Source of the DNA: Incurvaria masculella
Taxonomy: Eukaryota; Arthropoda; Insecta; Lepidoptera; Incurvariidae
Assembly (NCBI GenBank): GCA_946894095.1
Contig: OX335654.1
Location: forward strand, 16,687,687-16,751,686
Direction: 5' to 3'
Length of the DNA stretch: 64,000 bases
How positions within the stretch are numbered: the first letter of the stretch is position 1; each line of letters begins with the position of its first letter. Made by a program: the position numbers and the translations under genes. This document shows positions 63,301-64,000 of the stretch, in pieces. Under the pieces are notes generated by a model, which had not been told where the DNA came from, did not search any database, and saw only the letters and a program-made list of their open reading frames with translations.

Positions 63301-63500
63301 CTAATTAAATAGATTTAATTTGCACAGACAGCATGAATTCGCAAACACTCTCGACTGACGAAACTGACCTTGAACGCGCGTCGGAGCAGAGTGGCCGACG
63401 CGTACCTCAGCTGGTGCCGAAGTTCGTCCTTGAAGAACGGCTGACGCGTCACGTTGTCGTACCAGCTGCTCACGAACCTCTCTATGATCGCGTTGTAGAA
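30308..63500 (-). CDS. snz: SNX25/Snazarus-type sorting nexin (PXA-RGS-PX-nexin C), 5' end outside window
   Basis: Sixteen exons join in phase: 63500-63369, 62332-62199, 60887-60693, 59302-59149, 56459-56285, 55742-55462, 54986-54925, 48931-48758, 48196-48106, 46950-46775, 45595-45471, 44785-44626, 43099-42888, 40616-40452, 37565-37387, 30391-30308 (stop TGA). They give 832 aa. In order: PXA domain (about 1-205), RGS (206-360), PX (about 450-570), nexin C (about 670-805). Proteins of this architecture are ER or membrane-contact tethers whose PX domain contacts phosphoinositides or lipid droplets; Drosophila Snazarus acts at ER-plasma membrane-lipid droplet contacts. The N-terminal membrane segments expected for the family must lie in exons right of the window. 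SNX13 and SNX14 share the architecture; wording of the PXA end and PX end is closest to SNX25 from memory. The gene spans at least 33 kb, with introns filled by transposons. Confidence 0.85.
30464..30732 (+). mobile_element. SINE, 5S rRNA-like head, internally deleted
   Basis: Head from ccttagtagctcagtgggt to ggctccagatgggtgtcc, then the shared body with the central part missing, ending tgtccagtcacat plus A tail. About 70 bases upstream (in + coordinates) of its start is the last sorting nexin exon. Confidence 0.62.
31736..32878 (+). mobile_element. 1.1-kb retroposon-like repeat, copy A
   Basis: Starts actagctgcggtacccggct and ends in a (ccat)n tract plus ttattacaaactttcccc and tttattag. Almost identical to 34755-36046, with only about six substitutions seen. 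The start and the end wording (tcagtagtttttacgtgaaagagtaac) are of a type common in lepidopteran non-LTR-derived elements. No real protein is encoded; a 69-codon frame at 32048 is shared but is not a gene. Confidence 0.7.
32801..32843. repeat. (CCAT)n microsatellite
   Basis: About eleven units near the end of repeat copy A; a similar tract at 35961-36011 in copy B. Confidence 0.9.
32879..33147 (+). mobile_element. Short relative of the 1.1-kb repeat
   Basis: Begins actagctgagggacccggct directly after copy A and ends tttataatattagtgtgg. It shares the start with copies A and B but has a different interior. Confidence 0.55.
33264..33436 (+). mobile_element. SINE, tRNA-like head, truncated
   Basis: Head cgtggtgtaggggctaaag with gcgggtttaaattctc, the pyrimidine spacer and the first part of the body. 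Cut at about 33436 by the 3' end of a LINE relic. Confidence 0.62.
33437..33897 (-). pseudogene. LINE relic, C-terminal end of the RT protein and 3' end
   Basis: Minus-strand frame 33904-33491 reads [44 protein letters not shown] and [10 protein letters not shown], a non-LTR retrotransposon C-terminus. The 3' part, to about 33437, contains gcgccatatgccgcgcttaac. Heavily 5' truncated. Clade not determined. Confidence 0.7.
33925..34145 (+). CDS. Orphan exon resembling the insect DM4/12 family
   Basis: Bounded by attttgattttcag and AACCAG|gttggt, 73 codons plus two bases. Reads [34 protein letters not shown], and [14 protein letters not shown] at the end. DM4/12 proteins are small secreted insect proteins of unknown role. 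They have a GxxxPV segment followed by a Tyr-rich stretch and a YR-x-IE helix just before the Cys-containing LLRxxCE block, which would be in the next exon. I found neither that exon nor a signal-peptide exon nearby, so this may be a relic or a gene with long introns. It lies inside the last intron of the sorting nexin gene, on the opposite strand. The LINE relic upstream ends about 25 bases before it. Confidence 0.55.
34168..34754 (-). mobile_element. MITE family C, with a nested MITE and lost right end
   Basis: Begins after TTAA (34164-34167) with GGCCCTGGTACTAGCCAA. Interrupted at 34226-34384 by a second MITE. The distal end is replaced by the 1.1-kb repeat that starts at 34755. Confidence 0.75.
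34226..34384. mobile_element. Small MITE nested in MITE C, TAA target duplication
   Basis: 159 bp that interrupt MITE C. Imperfect inverted ends gccccgattgcacgaa and ttcgtgcactcggccc. The flanks read taa on both sides (34223-34225 and 34385-34387), while the uninterrupted family members have a single taa. Three-base TWA duplications are typical of PIF/Harbinger elements. Confidence 0.65.
34755..36046 (+). mobile_element. 1.1-kb retroposon-like repeat, copy B
   Basis: Same element as 31736-32878, interrupted at 35542-35680 by the 3' end of another LINE. It replaces the right end of MITE C. Confidence 0.7.
35542..35680 (+). mobile_element. LINE 3' end inserted in repeat copy B
   Basis: 139 bases absent from copy A: gtttcttgtcggctcttctt, an A-rich run, and a (gaaact)n tail. 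A related 3' end is at 48285-48415. Confidence 0.65.
36270..36860 (-). pseudogene. Jockey-type LINE reverse transcriptase relic
   Basis: Minus strand gives [40 protein letters not shown], and after a frame change [11 protein letters not shown] and [18 protein letters not shown], in the order of a Jockey RT. The FADD motif is lost and several frame breaks are present. Confidence 0.72.
37138..37372 (+). mobile_element. SINE body without head
   Basis: From cccttccttacttactagg to ccatgtccagttacat plus A tail. It ends only about 15 bases from the splice donor of the sorting nexin exon 37387-37565. The cttacttacta spacer and tgtccagt tail match the 5S-headed subgroup. Confidence 0.68.
37387..37565 (-). 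CDS. snz: Sorting nexin exon: nexin C domain
   Basis: Acceptor atattacag, donor CAG|gtacat. Encodes [17 protein letters not shown], then an Arg/Ala-rich helix and [16 protein letters not shown]. Extremely GC-rich. Confidence 0.8.
37571..39830. other. Sorting nexin intron, nothing recognised
   Basis: AT-rich, short frames only. A short motif around cgtaagcga recurs near 39705, 40010, 42180 and 56625 in this intron series; it may be a diverged repeat. Confidence 0.5.
39831..39925. repeat. 30-bp minisatellite
   Basis: Three units of about 30 bases built on gggcatatttaattatcagt plus tagcatagaa. In a sorting nexin intron. Confidence 0.85.
40052..40388 (-). mobile_element. SINE, tRNA-like head, complete
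   Basis: Reverse copy from the tail (cccaatacaccacatac) to the head with ctcgcatgaaaggcaagtcc and ctacaccacgagc. The head lies about 64 bases from the sorting nexin exon end at 40452. Confidence 0.72.
40452..40616 (-). CDS. snz: Sorting nexin exon: nexin C domain
   Basis: Acceptor tgggtcgcag. Encodes [20 protein letters not shown] and [18 protein letters not shown]. The donor CACG|gttgga is weak but is the one that gives phase with the next exon. The alternative TTC|gtaata at 40436 does not, and reading straight on meets a TAA. Confidence 0.72.
40908..41263 (-). repeat. Lepidopteran interspersed repeat D with expanded microsatellite
   Basis: Reverse copy. Its internal (ccgt)n tract is expanded to about 75 bases (40966-41040), much longer than in the other copies. 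In a sorting nexin intron. Confidence 0.75.
41468..42009 (+). mobile_element. MITE family A in the sorting nexin gene
   Basis: 542 bp. Left flank ttag (one base off TTAA), right flank TTAA 42010-42013. Inverted ends GGTGGCCCAACCCGG and GCGGGTTGGGCCACC. Lies in the intron between the exons at 42888 and 40616. Confidence 0.85.
42563..42834 (+). repeat. Lepidopteran interspersed repeat D
   Basis: Copy with a short (acgg)n tract, ending tatggaacccta; 54 bases downstream (in + coordinates) of it lies the donor side of the exon 42888-43099. Confidence 0.72.
42888..43099 (-). CDS. snz: Sorting nexin exon: start of nexin C
   Basis: Acceptor gtgtcgcag, donor G|gtgagt. A charged, Ala-rich lead ([13 protein letters not shown]) is followed by [17 protein letters not shown]-rich. 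Confidence 0.82.
43465..43760 (-). pseudogene. RTE-type LINE relic
   Basis: Minus-strand reading gives [27 protein letters not shown] and [17 protein letters not shown] with a stop in between. Same family as 16764-16963. In a sorting nexin intron. Confidence 0.68.
44626..44785 (-). CDS. snz: Sorting nexin exon after PX
   Basis: Acceptor attcctag, donor AT|gtgagt. Contains [20 protein letters not shown], a conserved segment after the PX domain. Confidence 0.88.
44884..45251 (+). mobile_element. Palindromic MITE family B, complete
   Basis: 368 bp between TTAA at 44880-44883 and 45252-45255. Nearly the whole element is an inverted repeat: GGTTGGCCCGTAAGC at the left is answered by gcgtacgggccgttc at the right, and tctgtgtctgcatgc by gcatgcagacacaga near the centre. 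It could fold into a long hairpin. No ORF. Lies in the intron between the exons at 45471 and 44785. Confidence 0.8.
45471..45595 (-). CDS. snz: Sorting nexin exon: end of PX domain
   Basis: Acceptor gcgttgcag, donor G|gtgcgt. Contains [20 protein letters not shown] and [10 protein letters not shown], a very typical PX C-terminal end. Confidence 0.9.
45686..46227 (+). mobile_element. MITE family A in the sorting nexin gene
   Basis: 542 bp between TTAA at 45682-45685 and 46228-46231. Lies in the intron between the PX exons at 46775 and 45595. Confidence 0.85.
46480..46572 (-). pseudogene. Decayed tandem copy of the PX exon (second)
   Basis: Keeps the acceptor (ccggtaacag) and [14 protein letters not shown], then hits a stop and has lost the donor. 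The middle of the exon is deleted as in the first copy. Confidence 0.72.
46622..46725 (-). pseudogene. Decayed tandem copy of the PX exon (first)
   Basis: Matches both ends of exon 46950-46775 ([13 protein letters not shown] and [18 protein letters not shown]) with about 70 bases of the middle deleted. The donor CGCAG|gtaccc is kept, but the cag acceptor has become gacgg. Part of a direct repeat of about 150 bases. Confidence 0.75.
46775..46950 (-). CDS. snz: Sorting nexin exon: PX domain core
   Basis: Acceptor gccccgtgacag, donor CGCAG|gtaccc. Encodes [31 protein letters not shown] and LQDLTLPSR. The Arg pair before the aromatic and the downstream LPS motif fit a PX domain. Followed by two decayed tandem copies of the exon. 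Confidence 0.85.
47885..48043 (+). pseudogene. LINE C-terminal and 3' relic
   Basis: Reads [11 protein letters not shown] and HFKNRLDKI, then agcaaaagctgctagtcta and an (aat)n tail. A relative is at 61950-62012. It ends about 63 bases from the exon at 48106. Confidence 0.6.
48106..48196 (-). CDS. snz: Sorting nexin exon before PX
   Basis: Encodes [16 protein letters not shown] and [13 protein letters not shown], the usual lead-in to the PX domain. Donor CAG|gtggga. Confidence 0.8.
48283..48415 (+). mobile_element. LINE 3' end fragment
   Basis: Contains gaagtttctagttggttcttc, an A run and taatggagccaaataaacg; related to the 35542-35680 fragment. Confidence 0.5.
48758..48931 (-). CDS. snz: Sorting nexin exon between RGS and PX
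   Basis: Acceptor tctgttacag, donor AG|gttcgt. Contains [19 protein letters not shown] and an acidic TDGDGIDN stretch. More than 6 kb of intron separates it from the previous exon, mostly the two LINEs. Confidence 0.82.
48985..49137 (-). mobile_element. SINE interrupted by two LINEs, left part
   Basis: Reverse SINE tail and distal body up to gctagatggaaaacttggtc. The body resumes at 52851 (ccgctaaagtcatattttcatcc) and again at 54756 (cagttttacatggatg), so the three pieces make one SINE. Confidence 0.7.
49533..51074 (-). pseudogene. LINE reverse transcriptase ORF
   Basis: About 513 codons. RT blocks in order: [69 protein letters not shown], and LFADDTSC with the catalytic ADD. A C-terminal region with MFNKLPNEM follows. 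The frame is continuous, but it is offset from the endonuclease frame by a break near 51075-51117, so the element is probably inactive. Confidence 0.9.
51118..52383 (-). pseudogene. LINE apurinic-type endonuclease ORF
   Basis: About 421 codons. [14 protein letters not shown] at the start, CFCETWL (catalytic Glu), [11 protein letters not shown] (catalytic Asp and Asn) and [12 protein letters not shown] (SDH motif) identify an exonuclease-endonuclease-phosphatase fold, followed by the linker to RT. Confidence 0.88.
52431..52848 (-). pseudogene. Partial LINE ORF with esterase-like (SGNH) features
   Basis: About 138 codons remain, cut off at the 5' side by truncation of the element. [13 protein letters not shown] resembles the Gly/Asn block of SGNH hydrolases, and [12 protein letters not shown] resembles their C-terminal catalytic block with the His not conserved. 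Some CR1 and L2 LINEs carry such an esterase domain in ORF1. The catalytic Ser block is not in the surviving part. Confidence 0.6.
52851..52950 (-). mobile_element. SINE interrupted by two LINEs, middle part
   Basis: Contains tccaatgtgatggtaccaac and gggcgggctt of the body. Bordered on the left by the 5' end of the minus-strand LINE and on the right by the 5' end of the plus-strand LINE. Confidence 0.68.
52951..54755 (+). mobile_element. CR1/Jockey-type LINE, 5' truncated, opposite orientation
   Basis: Carries only RT and 3' end. The 3' sequence (ggcaataagctcgcctttg) ends in (attt c)n at about 54728-54755. Inserted in the same SINE as the minus-strand LINE. Confidence 0.85.
53050..54525 (+). 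pseudogene. LINE reverse transcriptase ORF, 5' truncated
   Basis: 491 codons from the first start; the frame is open further back to about 52953 ([11 protein letters not shown]). [56 protein letters not shown] and YADDLQIY with the catalytic DD are all present. No stop or frameshift within RT, so the copy is fairly young, but it lacks the endonuclease. Confidence 0.9.
54756..54870 (-). mobile_element. SINE interrupted by two LINEs, right part
   Basis: Resumes with cagttttacatggat, accatggaacagctcgcat and cgtaacgaaatgcactt, the proximal body; the head is mostly degraded. Confidence 0.65.
54925..54986 (-). CDS. snz: Sorting nexin short linker exon
   Basis: 62 bases, acceptor ttctcgtttcag, donor AA|gtgagt. 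Encodes [16 protein letters not shown] and LTTK. Phase fits both neighbours exactly. Confidence 0.75.
55462..55742 (-). CDS. snz: Sorting nexin exon: rest of RGS domain
   Basis: Contains [28 protein letters not shown] and [18 protein letters not shown]. Acceptor ccttccag, donor GAG|gtgact. The RGS fold here is divergent, so G-protein GAP activity cannot be assumed. Confidence 0.88.
55890..56088 (-). mobile_element. MITE family B, partial
   Basis: Contains the central part (a stretch related to tctgggtcaaaccac in reverse) and one full arm with catgcagacac and gtatggggagc, but no outer terminus. In the intron between the two RGS exons. Confidence 0.65.
56285..56459 (-). CDS. snz: Sorting nexin exon: start of RGS domain
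   Basis: Phase 0 entry, phase 1 exit (ATC A|gtgagt). VEFLEHFAG at the start and [19 protein letters not shown] match the first helices of an RGS domain. High GC. Confidence 0.88.
56460..57929. other. Sorting nexin intron between PXA and RGS exons
   Basis: AT-rich; no coding exon found. Phase 0 on both sides means an undetected exon with length divisible by three cannot be excluded. Confidence 0.5.
57934..58477 (+). mobile_element. MITE family A in the sorting nexin gene
   Basis: 544 bp between TTAA at 57930-57933 and 58478-58481. Lies in the intron between the PXA and RGS exons. Confidence 0.85.
59149..59302 (-). CDS. snz: Sorting nexin exon: end of PXA domain
   Basis: Acceptor gtttcgtttcag, donor AGA|gtgagt. 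Contains [20 protein letters not shown] and [10 protein letters not shown], the best conserved block of PXA domains. Confidence 0.9.
59853..59941 (-). mobile_element. SINE tail, left part of an interrupted copy
   Basis: Reverse SINE end (cctgacatggatggctaat to cccaaaggaattt). The same SINE continues at 60336 after the insertion of a 5S-headed SINE. Confidence 0.68.
59942..60335 (+). mobile_element. SINE, 5S rRNA-derived head, complete
   Basis: The head at about 59944-60040 contains ctccgaagttaagcaacg and cttggatgggtgacc, the classic 5S rRNA internal-promoter segments. After ggctggccgtggttcggattcc it runs into the same body as the tRNA-headed copies and ends tgtccagtcacat plus an A-rich tail. 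Inserted into a reverse tRNA-headed SINE. Confidence 0.8.
60336..60645 (-). mobile_element. SINE, tRNA-like head, right part of an interrupted copy
   Basis: Body and head of the reverse SINE whose tail is at 59853-59941, ending at the head near ctagtccccgcgccgctaggc. It stops about 50 bases before the sorting nexin exon end at 60693. Confidence 0.72.
60693..60887 (-). CDS. snz: Sorting nexin exon: PXA domain
   Basis: Acceptor tttttttgcag, donor AA|gtgagt. Contains [18 protein letters not shown] and [11 protein letters not shown], typical of PXA. Confidence 0.85.
60994..61455 (-). mobile_element. MITE family C, complete
   Basis: 462 bp between TTAA at 60990-60993 and 61456-61459, ends as in the copy at 13201. 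In the intron between the PXA exons at 62199 and 60887. Confidence 0.82.
61706..61795 (+). mobile_element. SINE tail fragment
   Basis: Last about 90 bases (ggcacctaattccttcgag to ccatgtcaggttccc). Confidence 0.55.
61945..62078 (+). mobile_element. LINE 3' end fragments
   Basis: cagctaaaagctgctagcgta with an (aat)n tail, directly followed by a piece with ggcgtacgccacatgcagcgctcaac that resembles the 3' end of the relic at 33437. The second piece has another relative at 62710-62770. Confidence 0.5.
62199..62332 (-). CDS. snz: Sorting nexin exon: PXA domain
   Basis: Starts [19 protein letters not shown] after a ...gataaattatgcaa-proximal cag acceptor. The donor GCGCG|gtacct is chosen because it restores phase with the next exon (CG+T). 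Moderate donor. Confidence 0.75.
62438..62684 (+). repeat. Lepidopteran interspersed repeat D, degenerate
   Basis: Head altered (gtgagagtcgtactcg) and shortened, core and ggatacggaaccct end kept. Confidence 0.6.
63369..63500 (-). CDS. snz: Sorting nexin exon: start of PXA domain
   Basis: 44 codons, acceptor actcggcag, donor AAG|gtcagt. Contains [13 protein letters not shown] and [13 protein letters not shown], the conserved opening of a PXA domain. At least one further 5' exon is required. Confidence 0.85.
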
Positions 63501-64000
63501 CTGCCGAGTGAAGTGTGCATTATGATCCAGCAGTGTGAGAGAGGTTAGATGACTTTTAACCAGCGCCGGACTAATACTTTTGTTAAGTATAGGCCACTTC
63601 ACTTTGTGAAAGCGAAGTGAAAATATGCCTCGGCCTATACGGTCAAAACCAACCATTATTTTAACTTATTTTCGAGAATACATCTAGAATGCAGAATTAA
63701 ATCAAACAAAACTCAGATATCGACAAATCCAAAGAAACACTCCAAAATCATAGCGGTGGACTTTTTTAATAAATCGCCAATATTAAATTTTTTTTCTACA
63801 AATTTGTATTAAGTTGAGCTGAGCAGCAAAAAATTGTCAATGGAGAATTAGTCAACTGTAATAATTTTTCAATAGCGTCATCCATAAGCAATGACGTTAT
63901 TATAAATAGCAACCAACGCTAGAAATAAATATACTGATATATTTAAAAAAATCGCTAAATTCTCTACAATTTAAACCTCCTTTTAGTTAAAATAAATAAA
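63501..64000. other. Sorting nexin intron at the right edge
   Basis: AT-rich intron sequence 5' of the first visible exon. The frame read upstream of the acceptor is intron, not coding. Confidence 0.5.

Overview
The window looks like nuclear DNA from a moth or butterfly. It is AT-rich, has GC-rich split exons with GT-AG introns, and carries many short interspersed repeats. One repeat, with a palindromic core reading cgagtcggactcg and terminal agggttccgta, is of a type I know from many lepidopteran genomes. No bacterial features, no tRNA gene and no CRISPR array were seen.

Region 1 (1-13.3 kb) is a direct tandem duplication of about 6.65 kb. Each copy holds a two-exon short-chain dehydrogenase/reductase (SDR) gene on the + strand. 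The two predicted proteins are identical. A third, diverged SDR paralogue with the same exon boundary lies at 18.1-19.4 kb and keeps an N-terminal membrane segment. The three form a small local cluster. The copies are not evenly diverged: roughly 20-25 differences sit in the first 2.5 kb and only about two in the remaining 4.1 kb.

Region 2 (13.3-30 kb) is mostly repeats, plus one minus-strand coding exon (26855-27435) of a gene I could not identify.

Region 3 (30.3-63.5 kb) is one long minus-strand gene. Sixteen exons were joined with consistent reading phase. They encode the PXA, RGS, PX and nexin-C domains of an SNX25/Snazarus-type sorting nexin. The 5' end lies beyond the right edge of the window. 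Its introns are packed with transposons. Two decayed tandem copies of a PX-domain exon follow the real one. An orphan exon resembling the insect DM4/12 family sits on the + strand in the last intron.

Mobile DNA: at least three unrelated TTAA-flanked MITE families; a nested MITE with a TAA target duplication; two foldback structures; a SINE whose common body occurs with either a tRNA-like or a 5S rRNA-like head; two LINEs in opposite orientations inside one SINE copy (one with a near-complete endonuclease-RT and an esterase-like upstream ORF); RTE- and Jockey-type relics; and a pair of almost identical 1.1-kb repeats with CCAT tails. Exon coordinates were worked out by hand from splice signals and phase. 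Transposon edges are accurate to a few bases where TTAA or tails are visible, and to roughly 10-30 bases elsewhere.
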